From Pseudomonas viridiflava (GTDB lineage: Bacteria; Pseudomonadota; Gammaproteobacteria; Pseudomonadales; Pseudomonadaceae), in NCBI RefSeq assembly GCF_900589395.1, contig NZ_UUIS01000006.1, positions 62,001 to 126,000 of the forward strand: a stretch of DNA of 64,000 bases, in the 5' to 3' direction. The notes under the pieces were generated by a model. The model searched no databases. It was not told the DNA's origin and was given only the letters and a program-made list of their open reading frames with translations. Position numbers and translations under genes: made by a program. Below are positions 27,935 to 36,482 of the stretch, one piece after another; the first letter of the stretch is position 1, and every line of letters starts with the position of its first letter.

Positions 27935-28739
27935 ACGTCTCTTGCTTCTTGCCGCCCTGCTGGCTGCCGGTACGGCACATGCCGAAAAAACCGACATTTC
28001 CCATGCCACCAAGGATGAAGCCACGGTCGTGCCCCGGTACGATGCGGACGGTTTTACCCAGCCGCTCAAGGCGTTGAAGTTCAACCCGGGCCTGGACCAG
28101 CGCGAATTCGAGCGTGCCTCGATCAATGCCCTGGAAGTGTTCGATCCGCTGGAGTCGTGGAACCGTCGGGTCTACCACTTCAACTACCGCTTCGATGAGT
28201 GGGTGTTCCTGCCGGTGGTCGATGGCTACCGTTACATCACGCCAGGCTTCGTACGCAGCGGTGTCAGCAACTTCTTCGGCAACCTGGGCGATGTGCCCAA
28301 CCTGGTCAACAGCCTGCTGCAGTTCAAGGGCCAGCGCTCGCTGCAGACCACCGGCCGCCTGTTGCTCAACACCACAATCGGCGTAGCCGGCCTGTGGGAC
28401 CCGGCCACCCTGATGGGCCTGCCTCGTCAAAGCGAAGACTTCGGCCAGACCCTGGGCTTCTATGGCGTGCCGGCAGGTCCCTACATCGTGCTGCCGCTGT
28501 TTGGTCCTTCCAACCTGCGTGATACGGGCGGGCTGATCTTCGACGTGGCCGCCGAAGCGCAGATCAACTTCCTCAACGTCGCCGAGGTCAGCAGCGACCA
28601 TCCGGAAATCCTGCTGCTGCGCGCCATCGACCGCCGCTACAGCAACAGCTTCCGCTATGGCCAGATGAACTCGCCGTTCGAGTATGAAAAGGTCCGCTAC
28701 GTGTACACCGAGTCGCGCAAGTTGCAGATTGCCGAGTAG
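27927..28739 (+). CDS. mlaA: MlaA (VacJ) family outer-membrane lipid-asymmetry protein
   Basis: A 270-aa VacJ/MlaA protein that removes misplaced phospholipids from the outer leaflet. Family blocks are visible: FDPLESWNRRVYHFN, SLLQFKGQRSL and GRLLLNTTIGVAGLWDPAT, then LGFYGVPAGPYIVLPLFGPS. It starts with GTG at 27927 with GGAG 7 bases before, overlapping the hydrolase stop. The leader LLLLAALLAAGTAHA is followed by Glu. There is no lipobox cysteine, unlike the E. coli lipoprotein, so it is probably cut by signal peptidase I. Confidence 0.9.
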   Translation: MAKRLLLLAALLAAGTAHAEKTDISHATKDEATVVPRYDADGFTQPLKALKFNPGLDQREFERASINALEVFDPLESWNRRVYHFNYRFDEWVFLPVVDGYRYITPGFVRSGVSNFFGNLGDVPNLVNSLLQFKGQRSLQTTGRLLLNTTIGVAGLWDPATLMGLPRQSEDFGQTLGFYGVPAGPYIVLPLFGPSNLRDTGGLIFDVAAEAQINFLNVAEVSSDHPEILLLRAIDRRYSNSFRYGQMNSPFEYEKVRYVYTESRKLQIAE

Positions 28740-28754
28740 GTTGACAGCGCAATG

Positions 28755-28791
28755 AAAAAGGCCAGGCCGGGAAACCGGACTGGCCTTTTTT
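28755..28791 (+). terminator. Intrinsic terminator after mlaA
   Basis: AAAAAGGCCAG and CTGGCCTTTTTT arms enclose CCGG-GAAA-CCGG, a GNRA-like loop. It can serve mlaA and, through the A-run, the converging DUF805 gene. Confidence 0.88.
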
Positions 28792-28803
28792 CAGGAGGGC
28801 GTA

Positions 28804-29169
28804 TCAATCGACGGGGACAGGCCCATAGTCATTGACCTCTGTGTCACCGGCCTCCAGAAGCAGCAAGAGCTGGATCAGCGTCCCGATGACCGGAATCAGT
28901 CCCAGCAGGCATAACCAGCCACTGCTATTGCCATCATGAAAGCGTCGTACCGTCAGTGCCCATGATGGAAGCCAGACCACAAGGCAGAACAACGCCATGT
29001 GCGGCCCGATGAAATCGCCCTCATAAAACTTCACCGTGTGCAGGTCCCACGCGATCATCAGCCCCGACATGACCAACGTGAATATAAAAAACGTCACGAA
29101 CTCCCTTCTGCTCGAGCGCCCGCCAAAATCGAGGCTTTTAAGAAAAACGCGTCCTATTGTCTTGACCAT
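28804..29169 (-). CDS. DUF805 membrane protein (copy 1 of 3)
   Basis: A 121-aa protein with the DUF805 opening F-GRSSRREFVTFFIF and closing pattern LTVRRFHDGNSSGWLCLLGL, with four hydrophobic segments. The function of the family is unknown. ATG at 29169 has GGGGAG 5 bases upstream. Distal gene of three tandem paralogues transcribed leftward; similarity to the next copy suggests local duplication. Confidence 0.88.
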   Translation of the reverse strand: MVKTIGRVFLKSLDFGGRSSRREFVTFFIFTLVMSGLMIAWDLHTVKFYEGDFIGPHMALFCLVVWLPSWALTVRRFHDGNSSGWLCLLGLIPVIGTLIQLLLLLEAGDTEVNDYGPVPVD

Positions 29170-29201
29170 CAACAGCTCCCCTTGTCCGGGACAACCTGCC
29201 G

Positions 29202-29567
29202 TCAGGCACGCTGCGGGGCAGGCCCAAAGCGATTATCTTTGTCTGTCGCCGGCTGAATCAGCAGAAACAGAAGAATGAACGGCCCCACAAAGGGAACGAA
29301 GTTGATGAGAAACCAGGCGCCACTGCGGTCCGAGTCATGCAGGCGACGTACGCTCAAGGCGAGATTGGGCAGCAGATTCAGGAGCATGAACACCCACACA
29401 CAAGGCCCCACTCCCCACGCCGGATCAAACCAGTCATTACTAATATCCATATAAACAAGGGGCACGCTGACAACAATGAGGTACAGCATGTAAATGGCAA
29501 ACTCACGGACACTTGAGCGCCCTTCAAAATCCAGCATTCTCGTGTAAACACTTAAAAGTTCTTTCAT
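29202..29567 (-). CDS. DUF805 membrane protein (copy 2 of 3)
   Basis: A 121-aa DUF805 protein: LDFEGRSSVREFAIYMLYL at residues 12-30 and LSVRRLHDSDRSGAWFLINF near 73-92. It has four hydrophobic segments and ends in a polar NRFGPAPQRA tail. Good GGGAGCAGG site directly before the ATG. It has the same orientation as copy 1 (32 bp gap) and copy 3 (173 bp gap). Confidence 0.88.
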   Translation of the reverse strand: MKELLSVYTRMLDFEGRSSVREFAIYMLYLIVVSVPLVYMDISNDWFDPAWGVGPCVWVFMLLNLLPNLALSVRRLHDSDRSGAWFLINFVPFVGPFILLFLLIQPATDKDNRFGPAPQRA

Positions 29568-29740
29568 CCTGCTCCCTTACACCGACTGTCAAATTACACC
29601 CTGGCCAGCATCCATCGGATGCAGAGAAGGCAATATATAGACAGCCCTGACTGTAAGAAGCGGGATAAATCATCACGCGCCGTAGGAAAACTCAATAAAC
29701 AAGATGATACAAACGGATTGCAGTCGATTGACAGATCCTG

Positions 29741-30106
29741 TCACTCACAAGGCGGCAGACCGTAATAGTTTTCTTCAGGATCGCCCTTGTCCAGAAGCAT
29801 CCACACCTGGAGAACCGCGCCACTGAAAGGCACCAACCAGGACAGGCTGACCCAGGCGCTGCAACCGATATCGTGGAGCCTTCGCACCATAAGAGCAAAT
29901 GCTGGGACAGCGATGACTATCAGCAAGGCCTCGAGGGCGCGCTTTTCACCCCACACCGGGTAGAGCCATTCGACCCTGAGCTCCATTGCGAGCCGAAGCA
30001 GCCCCCAGGCATGAATGAACGCAAAATAGTAAAGCAGTTCTCGCCTGCTTGAGCGCCCCTCGAATTCGAAGGTTCTTGAAAAGGTTCGCCAAATGCTTAT
30101 CAACAT
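29741..30106 (-). CDS. DUF805 membrane protein (copy 3 of 3)
   Basis: A 121-aa DUF805 protein starting MLISIWRTFSRTFEFEGRSS and closing LMVRRLHDIGCSAWVSLSWL, then ENYYGLPPCE. A TTG two codons earlier is possible, but ATG at 30106 has GGAA 9 bases before it. The most upstream of three tandem paralogues. Its upstream region (30107-30363) also serves the divergent pirin gene. Confidence 0.86.
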   Translation of the reverse strand: MLISIWRTFSRTFEFEGRSSRRELLYYFAFIHAWGLLRLAMELRVEWLYPVWGEKRALEALLIVIAVPAFALMVRRLHDIGCSAWVSLSWLVPFSGAVLQVWMLLDKGDPEENYYGLPPCE

Positions 30107-30363
30107 GGTCAAGTATTCCGGCCCGCAGACTTGAAAGTGTTTTGGGCAATCAATATATAAGCGGGCAGAAACTCAAGAAGCTGGAAACTACGCCAGATCA
30201 AGTAGGAAATTTCAGCAACAAACGCGAGATCAAGAACACCGCACAGCGTGAGGATCTGATCACATTCAAAAAACCGATAGATGTGGCACGAATTTCAAAC
30301 CCATTCATCAATCCAACGCGTTTACCATGCTCTACATTGCCACTCGATAAGGAGCACCGCCCC

Positions 30364-31218
30364 ATGACTCAATTTCGCAAGGTCCTGTCGATCCACACCG
30401 GCCAGCCCACCTCCGACGGCGCAGGTGTGCGTCTGACGCGGGTGTTCGGCGGCGCAGGCATTGAGCAGTTCGATCCGTTCCTGATGCTCGACGAGTTTGG
30501 CTCCGACCAGCCCGATGACTACATCGCCGGCTTCCCGCCACATCCGCACCGGGGTTTCGAGACCGTGACCTACATGCTTGAAGGCCGCATGCGCCACGAA
30601 GACCATCTGGGCAATGTGGGACTGCTGCAAGGCGGTGGCGTGCAGTGGATGACCGCCGCACGCGGCATCATCCACAGCGAGATGCCCGAGCAGGAAGAAG
30701 GCGTGATGCGCGGTTTTCAGCTATGGCTGAACCTGCCGGGCAGGCACAAGCTGATGGATGCCAGCTATCGCGATATCCAGCCGCAGGACATTCCGCGCCT
30801 GACCACCGCCGCAGGTATCGATGTGGTGGTGATCGCCGGCCGTTTCGATGACGGCCAGGTGCAACAGGATGGCGCCGTGCAACGGCCGGACACCGAACCG
30901 CAGTATTTTGACCTGCACCTGCCCGCCGGCAGCCACGTCAGCCCGCAGATTGCCCAGGGCCACCGGGTGCTGCTGTATGTGTACGAAGGCCAGGTCGAGG
31001 TGGCCGGCTGCCCGCAGCCGGTGACGACCCGTCGTTTGGTACGCCTGGGTGAAACTGGTCAGTTGCGCATCGACAGCGCCGCAGGTGCGCGGCTACTGCT
31101 CATTGCCGGCAAGCCGCTGGGGGAGCCGATCGTGCAATACGGGCCGTTCGTGATGAACACCCGCGAAGAGATCGAACAGGCTCTGCGTGACTTTCGTGAT
31201 GATCGATTGACGGCCTGA
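30364..31218 (+). CDS. Pirin family protein (bicupin)
   Basis: A 284-aa bicupin. The N-terminal cupin has the pirin metal site FPPHPHRGFETVTYMLEG with later GIIHSEMPE supplying the third His and Glu. The C-terminal half ends in the pirin-C pattern ARLLLIAGKPLGEPIVQYGP followed by FVMNTREEIEQAL. Bacterial pirins can be quercetinases or redox-sensing regulators; the actual role here is unknown. AAGGAG lies before the ATG at 30364. The frame is open upstream but contains nothing pirin-like. Confidence 0.92.
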   Translation: MTQFRKVLSIHTGQPTSDGAGVRLTRVFGGAGIEQFDPFLMLDEFGSDQPDDYIAGFPPHPHRGFETVTYMLEGRMRHEDHLGNVGLLQGGGVQWMTAARGIIHSEMPEQEEGVMRGFQLWLNLPGRHKLMDASYRDIQPQDIPRLTTAAGIDVVVIAGRFDDGQVQQDGAVQRPDTEPQYFDLHLPAGSHVSPQIAQGHRVLLYVYEGQVEVAGCPQPVTTRRLVRLGETGQLRIDSAAGARLLLIAGKPLGEPIVQYGPFVMNTREEIEQALRDFRDDRLTA

Positions 31219-31312
31219 AGCGTGGCCTTGCGCTGAACGTGGAGTGACCGACCGGCAGTCGGTGTGTGACGGATGCGCAACAGGGCCCAACAGACACGCA
31301 GGTTTCACGGGG

Positions 31313-31340
31313 CCTATCGCGGGCAAGCCCTCTCCCAGGG
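31313..31340 (+). repeat. Degenerate REP-like element
   Basis: CGCGGGCAAGCCCTCTCCCAG resembles the Pseudomonas REP core CGCGGGCAAGCCCGCTCCTAC with a few changes. It lies in the 155-bp gap between the converging pirin and patatin genes. Confidence 0.45.
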
Positions 31341-31373
31341 CAGTGCGTCCCCGGCATCCGCTCGACAGGGCGC

Positions 31374-32561
31374 CTACGGGGCGATGCGCAGGAAGCGCTG
31401 CAAGTCTTCGCTTTGCGCCTTGGCGTCGTGCCGGCCCAGTTCGATCAGCTCGCTGCAATAGCCGGCCTCGAACAACAGGTAGCTCAACACGCTGGCGCCG
31501 CTGGTCTTGGTCGCCCCCGGGCCGCGCAGGAAGGTGCGCAGGGCCGGGGGCAGTTCGTGACGATGACGGGCCGCGATCTCATCCAGCGGGCGGCTGGGGG
31601 AAATGACCAGCACGTCCACGGGCGCCATGCCCGGCTGGCAGCGCACCTGCGGATCGGGCAGCAAGGCGCTCAGGGTGTTGAGCCGCTCCAGCAGTTCGAT
31701 ATCACTTTCCAGGCTGTCAATGAAGGTGCTGTTAAGCAGATGGCCGCTGATCTGCGCCAGGCTCGGTTGCTGGCCACTGGTGACCTTGTGCAGCGGCGCC
31801 TGGGCTTGCAGGCCTCGCGGGTTGCCGCTGACGCCGATCACCAGGACACGATTGGCCCCCAGGTGCAGGGCCGGGCTGATCGGCGCTGACTGGCGCACTG
31901 CGCCGTCGCCAAAATACTCCTGTTCGACCATGACCGGCGCGAACAACAATGGAATCGCCGAACTGGCCAGCAGATGGTCCACCGTCAAACGGGTCGGCAG
32001 GCCGACGCGGCGATGGCGCAGCCACGGGTCGATGGTGCCGCGGCCTTGATAAAAGGTCACTGCCTGCCCGGACTCGTAGCCAAAGGCGGTCACCGCCACG
32101 GCGCGCAACTGCTGGGCTTCGATGGACCGTTCGATGCCGGCAAGGTCCAGGTGCTCGATGAGCAGGTCACGCAGCGGAGCACTGTTGAGCAAGGCCACTG
32201 GCACCTGTGACCCCAGGCCCAGCAAGCTTTTGCACATGAAGCGCCCGGCCTGGCGCATGACACCGGGCCAGTCGCTGCGCAGCACCTGGTGACTGCGGAA
32301 GTTCTGCCAGAACAGGGTCAACTGGTGGATGGCCGCGCGAAAGTGCATGGCATCACTGGCCAGTTTCACAGCGTTGATCGCCCCGGCCGAGGTGCCGACA
32401 ATCACCGGAAACGGGTTGGCCGCCCCATAGGGCAACAACTCGGCAATGCCGGCCAGCACGCCGACCTGGTAGGCCGCGCGGGCGCCGCCCCCAGAAAGAA
32501 TCAGACCGGTGACCGGCTCGGCGTCGCTGCACGGGTTTTTCACTACGGCGGGTCCGGACAT
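31374..32561 (-). CDS. Patatin-like phospholipase
   Basis: A 395-aa patatin-family hydrolase. It has the glycine-rich oxyanion loop LILSGGGARAAYQVGVL, nucleophile motif VGTSAGAINAV and the catalytic Asp in FGDGAVRQ. No signal peptide is visible, so it is probably cytoplasmic or membrane-associated. The C-terminal 100 residues (from about 290) are family-specific helices. Start at 32561 has GAGG about 9 bases upstream. It follows the lipid A acyltransferase gene in the same direction after 28 bp. Confidence 0.88.
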   Translation of the reverse strand: MSGPAVVKNPCSDAEPVTGLILSGGGARAAYQVGVLAGIAELLPYGAANPFPVIVGTSAGAINAVKLASDAMHFRAAIHQLTLFWQNFRSHQVLRSDWPGVMRQAGRFMCKSLLGLGSQVPVALLNSAPLRDLLIEHLDLAGIERSIEAQQLRAVAVTAFGYESGQAVTFYQGRGTIDPWLRHRRVGLPTRLTVDHLLASSAIPLLFAPVMVEQEYFGDGAVRQSAPISPALHLGANRVLVIGVSGNPRGLQAQAPLHKVTSGQQPSLAQISGHLLNSTFIDSLESDIELLERLNTLSALLPDPQVRCQPGMAPVDVLVISPSRPLDEIAARHRHELPPALRTFLRGPGATKTSGASVLSYLLFEAGYCSELIELGRHDAKAQSEDLQRFLRIAP

Positions 32562-32589
32562 CAGGTAGAACCTCGGCGATCGCTGTTTT

Positions 32590-33522
32590 TTATTTTCTTT
32601 TTGCGTACAGCTTGGGCTCACCGGGCGGGCGGCTCTTGAAGCGCCGATGCGCCCACAAGTACTGCGCGGGGCACTCGGTAATGGCCTTTTCTACCCATTG
32701 ATTGATGCGCAGGCAATCTTCTTCATCGTTTTGCCCGGGGAAATTTTCCAGCGGCGGGTGGATCACCAGCCGGTAGCCACTGCCATCGGCCAGCCGCTGC
32801 TGGGTGAATGGCACCACACGGGCCCGCCCCAGCCTGGCAAACTTGCTGGTGGCGGTGACCGTGGCGGCCTGGATACCGAACAACGGCACGAACACGCTTT
32901 GCTTGGCGCCGTAGTCCTGGTCCGGTGCATACCAGATGGCCCGGCCACTGCGCAGCAGCTTGAGCATGCCGCGCACGTCCTCGCGCTCCACGGCCAGCGA
33001 ATCGAGGTTGTGGCGCTCGCGACCACGGCGCTGGACGTAATCGAACAGCGGGTTGTTGTGCTCGCGGTACATGCCGTCGATGGTGTGCTGCTGGCCCAGC
33101 AGCGCGGCGCCGATCTCCAGCGTGGTGAAATGCAGGGCCATCAGAATCACCCCCTCACCCTGCTGATGCGCCTCGCGCAGATGCTCCAGGCCTTCGATGC
33201 GGGCCAGCTTCGCCAGGCGCTGCGGCGACCACCACCAGCTCATGGCCATTTCAAAAAAGGCGATGCCGGTCGAGGCAAAGTTTTCCTTGAGCAACTTCTT
33301 GCGCTCGGCATCGGACAGGTGCGCGAAACACAGTTGCAGGTTGCGCGCGGCAATGGCTTTGCGATCAGCGGCAAACCTGTACATCACCGCGCCCAGCACG
33401 CGACCGATCAGCAGCAGCACGCGAAACGGCAATTGCACGATCAGCCACAGCAGCGCCAGCCCCAGCCAGAGCGCCCAGAAACGCGGATGCAGGAAATACA
33501 GTCGAAAACGCGGGCGATCCAT
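32590..33522 (-). CDS. lpxL: Lipid A biosynthesis late acyltransferase (LpxL/HtrB type)
   Basis: A 310-aa inner-membrane acyltransferase that adds a secondary acyl chain to lipid A. It has a single N-terminal membrane helix (about 15-45), the catalytic H-X4-E motif in LMALHFTTLEIG, MYREHNNPLFDYVQRRGRE, and WYAPDQDYG. Next to minC in Pseudomonas this is the HtrB1-type enzyme by gene order. The patatin gene follows closely, so lipid metabolism may be linked. Its upstream region is shared with the divergent minC. Confidence 0.92.
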   Translation of the reverse strand: MDRPRFRLYFLHPRFWALWLGLALLWLIVQLPFRVLLLIGRVLGAVMYRFAADRKAIAARNLQLCFAHLSDAERKKLLKENFASTGIAFFEMAMSWWWSPQRLAKLARIEGLEHLREAHQQGEGVILMALHFTTLEIGAALLGQQHTIDGMYREHNNPLFDYVQRRGRERHNLDSLAVEREDVRGMLKLLRSGRAIWYAPDQDYGAKQSVFVPLFGIQAATVTATSKFARLGRARVVPFTQQRLADGSGYRLVIHPPLENFPGQNDEEDCLRINQWVEKAITECPAQYLWAHRRFKSRPPGEPKLYAKRK

Positions 33523-33643
33523 TTGAGCTTCCGTCAGAACAATGGCCGCGCATTCTACATCGGTTCGTCATTGCTTGCGGCTTGTCGAGGTTCTCGTTAT
33601 AAGTCACGGCACTTTTAGCGACAAGCCGTTGTCTATGCCGACC

Positions 33644-34384
33644 ATGAGCCAGATCGAATCGCAATACACCGACCCCGTGTTCCAGCTCAAGGGCAGCATG
33701 CTTGCCATCACTGTGATGGAGCTGGCGCGCGCCGACCTTGAAGCCCTGGATCGCCAATTGGCCGCCAAGGTCGCCCAGGCGCCGAATTTCTTCAGCAACA
33801 CACCGCTGATCCTGGCCCTGGACAAACTCGCGCCTCAGGAAGGGGCTGTCGATCTGCCAGCCCTGATCCGCGTGTGCCGCCAGCACGGCCTGCGCACCCT
33901 GGCGATCCGTGCCAGCCGCATCGAGGACATCGCAGCAGCCATCGCCATTGATCTACCGGTACTGCCGCCTTCGGGCGCGCGCGAACGGGCGCTGGACCCG
34001 GCGGAGGCCGAAGCACCGAAGAAACTTCCGGAAAAACCGCCCGAGCCACTGATCCGCCCGACTCGCGTCATCACCTCGCCGGTGCGTGGTGGCCAGCAGA
34101 TCTATGCCCAGGGCAGTGACCTGGTGATTGTCGCTCCGGTAAGCCCCGGTGCGGAACTTCTGGCCGATGGCAACATCCATGTCTATGGCCCATTGCGTGG
34201 CAGGGCACTGGCGGGTATCAAAGGCGATACCAAGGCTCGAATCTTCTGCCAGCAAATGGGGGCCGAGCTGGTTTCCATTGCCGGCCAGTACAAGGTAGCC
34301 GAAGACCTGCGCCGTGACCCGCTATGGGGGACCGGTGTACAGATCAGCCTGTCCGGCGATGTGTTGAACATCATTAGGCTTTAA
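33644..34384 (+). CDS. minC: Septum site-determining protein MinC
   Basis: A 246-aa inhibitor of FtsZ ring placement. The N-terminal domain begins [21 protein letters not shown] proline- and charge-rich linker (about 118-143) leads to the C-terminal beta-helix domain with [20 protein letters not shown] and the [16 protein letters not shown] signature that dimerises and binds MinD. The start at 33644 matches known Pseudomonas MinC; an ATG three codons earlier is possible. First gene of minCDE. Confidence 0.95.
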   Translation: MSQIESQYTDPVFQLKGSMLAITVMELARADLEALDRQLAAKVAQAPNFFSNTPLILALDKLAPQEGAVDLPALIRVCRQHGLRTLAIRASRIEDIAAAIAIDLPVLPPSGARERALDPAEAEAPKKLPEKPPEPLIRPTRVITSPVRGGQQIYAQGSDLVIVAPVSPGAELLADGNIHVYGPLRGRALAGIKGDTKARIFCQQMGAELVSIAGQYKVAEDLRRDPLWGTGVQISLSGDVLNIIRL

Positions 34385-34599
34385 CGGATACTGCCGCTAT
34401 TTATCAAAGCATCTCTGATTGCTGGCGAACATGTAGCACAGGCTTTAGGAACTCCAGAGAACTTTGTGTTTTAAAGAGCACCTCCACAGGTTGCTTGAAA
34501 GCCGATGACTTCCCTGATGTTCACTCAGCGCTACTGACGCCGCTTCAAGGGACGCTCTTCAGGACTGAACAAGTCCGTTTGCTCTAGGGGTGAAACACC

Positions 34600-35409
34600 T
34601 TGGCCAAGATTCTCGTAGTGACATCCGGCAAGGGTGGTGTGGGCAAGACCACCACCAGCGCTGCCATCGGTACAGGCCTCGCACTGCGCGGTCACAAGAC
34701 AGTAATCGTCGACTTTGACGTCGGCCTGCGTAACCTCGACCTGATCATGGGCTGCGAACGTCGCGTGGTGTACGACTTCGTCAACGTCGTCAATGGCGAA
34801 GCCAACCTGCAGCAGGCCTTGATCAAGGACAAGAAGATCGAACACCTGTTCGTCCTGGCTGCCAGCCAGACCCGCGACAAGGATGCACTGACCAAGGAAG
34901 GCGTAGAACGGGTCCTGAACGAACTGCGCGAAACATTCGAATACATCGTGTGCGACTCGCCGGCCGGCATCGAGACCGGGGCGCACCTGGCCATGTACTT
35001 CGCCGACGAAGCCATCGTGGTCACCAACCCTGAAGTGTCCTCGGTCCGCGACTCCGACCGCATGCTTGGACTGCTGGCCAGCAAATCGCGCCGCGCCGAG
35101 AACGGCGAAGACCCGATCAAGGAACACTTGCTGCTGACCCGTTACAATCCCGAGCGCGTCAGCAGGGGCGAAATGCTCGGCGTGGAAGACGTCAAGGAAA
35201 TCCTGGCAGTGACCCTGCTGGGCGTGATCCCCGAGTCCCAAGCCGTCCTCAAGGCATCCAACCAGGGTATTCCGGTGATTCTCGACGAGCAGAGCGACGC
35301 CGGCCAAGCGTACAGCGATGCCGTTGACCGCCTGCTGGGCAAAGACCGGGAGCATCGGTTCCTGGATGTGCAAAAGAAAGGATTCTTTGAACGTCTGTTC
35401 GGGGGTTGA
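34600..35409 (+). CDS. minD: Septum site-determining ATPase MinD
   Basis: A 269-aa deviant Walker A ATPase, KILVVTSGKGGVGKTTTSAA, that recruits MinC to the membrane and oscillates with MinE. Other motifs are FDVGLRNLDLIMG, CDSPAGIETGA and the C-terminal amphipathic membrane helix (KKGFFERLFGG). It starts with TTG, with AGGGG 9 bases upstream, as in other pseudomonads. It lies 215 bp after minC and 3 bp before minE. Confidence 0.97.
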   Translation: MAKILVVTSGKGGVGKTTTSAAIGTGLALRGHKTVIVDFDVGLRNLDLIMGCERRVVYDFVNVVNGEANLQQALIKDKKIEHLFVLAASQTRDKDALTKEGVERVLNELRETFEYIVCDSPAGIETGAHLAMYFADEAIVVTNPEVSSVRDSDRMLGLLASKSRRAENGEDPIKEHLLLTRYNPERVSRGEMLGVEDVKEILAVTLLGVIPESQAVLKASNQGIPVILDEQSDAGQAYSDAVDRLLGKDREHRFLDVQKKGFFERLFGG

Positions 35410-35412
35410 CGC

Positions 35413-35673
35413 ATGAATATTTTCGACTTCTTTCGTGACCGCAAAAAAGCCAACACTGCTTCGGTTGCGAAAGAGCGTCTGCAGATTATTGTGGCGCACG
35501 AGCGCGGCCAACGCGGTCAACAGACACCTGATTACCTGCCTGCGTTGCAGCAGGAGCTGGTGGAAGTGATCCGCAAATACGTCAACATCGAGTCCGATCA
35601 GGTGCAGGTTGCCCTGGAAAACCAAGGCAGCTTTTCGATTCTGGAACTCAACGTCACCCTGCCCGATCGCTGA
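35413..35673 (+). CDS. minE: Cell division topological specificity factor MinE
   Basis: An 86-aa protein with N-terminal membrane-targeting [19 protein letters not shown], the MinD-binding [12 protein letters not shown] region, and the C-terminal dimerisation domain ending [12 protein letters not shown]. It stimulates MinD ATPase and drives pole-to-pole oscillation. It starts 3 bp after minD. Confidence 0.97.
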   Translation: MNIFDFFRDRKKANTASVAKERLQIIVAHERGQRGQQTPDYLPALQQELVEVIRKYVNIESDQVQVALENQGSFSILELNVTLPDR

Positions 35674-35774
35674 TCCGGCAGTCGCCAGCGGCGCAACACA
35701 CGGCTCTTGAATCCTGGAGACGCGTGTTGCGCCGCTGGCGTTTTTCCATACCCGATTCGAGGCCGTCACTTCGC

Positions 35775-36410
35775 ATGCCGCTGTCCAACATCCGCATTCT
35801 GCATCAGGACAGCGCCGTCCTGGTCATCGAAAAACCCACGCTCCTGCTGTCAGTCCCGGGTCGCGCCGATGACAACAAGGACTGCCTGATCACGCGCCTG
35901 CAGGACAACGGTTATCCCGAGGCGCGCATCGTTCACCGCCTGGACTGGGAAACCTCCGGGATCATCCTGCTGGCCCGTGACGCCGACAGCCACCGCGAAC
36001 TGTCGCGTCAGTTTCATGACCGTGAAACCGAAAAGGCCTACACCGCCCTGTGCTGGGGCCAGCCGGCGCTGGACAGCGGCAGCATCGACCTGCCCCTGCG
36101 CTACGACCCGCCGACCAAGCCCCGCCACGTGGTCGACCATGAGGCGGGCAAGCACGCCTTGACCTTCTGGAAAGTCATCGAGCGCCACGCCGATCATTGC
36201 CGCGTCGAGCTGACCCCCATCACCGGGCGCTCACACCAATTGCGCGTGCACATGCTGTCGATCGGCCATCCACTGCTGGGCGACGGTTTGTATGCGCACC
36301 CCGAAGCGCTGGCCGCCTCCGCACGGTTGTGCCTGCATGCCAGCATGCTGAGCTTCACCCACCCGGTCAGCGGCGAACGCCTGCGTTTCGAGTGCCCGGC
36401 CCCCTTCTGA
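35775..36410 (+). CDS. rluA: Pseudouridine synthase RluA (tRNA/23S rRNA)
   Basis: A 211-aa pseudouridine synthase with the catalytic Asp in IVHRLDWETSGIILLA, LLLSVPGR near residue 27, and the C-terminal ITGRSHQLRVHMLSIGHPLL. This matches E. coli RluA in length and motifs. RluA modifies position 746 of 23S rRNA and position 32 of certain tRNAs. ATG at 35775 gives the conserved N-terminus MPLSNIRILHQD; the upstream in-frame extension is not conserved-looking. It follows minE by 100 bp. Confidence 0.9.
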   Translation: MPLSNIRILHQDSAVLVIEKPTLLLSVPGRADDNKDCLITRLQDNGYPEARIVHRLDWETSGIILLARDADSHRELSRQFHDRETEKAYTALCWGQPALDSGSIDLPLRYDPPTKPRHVVDHEAGKHALTFWKVIERHADHCRVELTPITGRSHQLRVHMLSIGHPLLGDGLYAHPEALAASARLCLHASMLSFTHPVSGERLRFECPAPF

Positions 36411-36482
36411 ATCGCCGCAACGCATGACCCCATCTTGCCAGCCAATGCGTTAAACTCGCGCCATTGCTGTCTGGAGTGACTT

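Noticed and set aside
27452..28126. 224-codon frame on the minus strand over the hydrolase/mlaA junction
   Set aside because: Antisense to two genes with clear signal peptides and family motifs.
31247..31263. Hairpin ACCGAC-CGGCA-GTCGGT after the pirin gene
   Set aside because: Six-bp stem with no T-run, so not called as a terminator.
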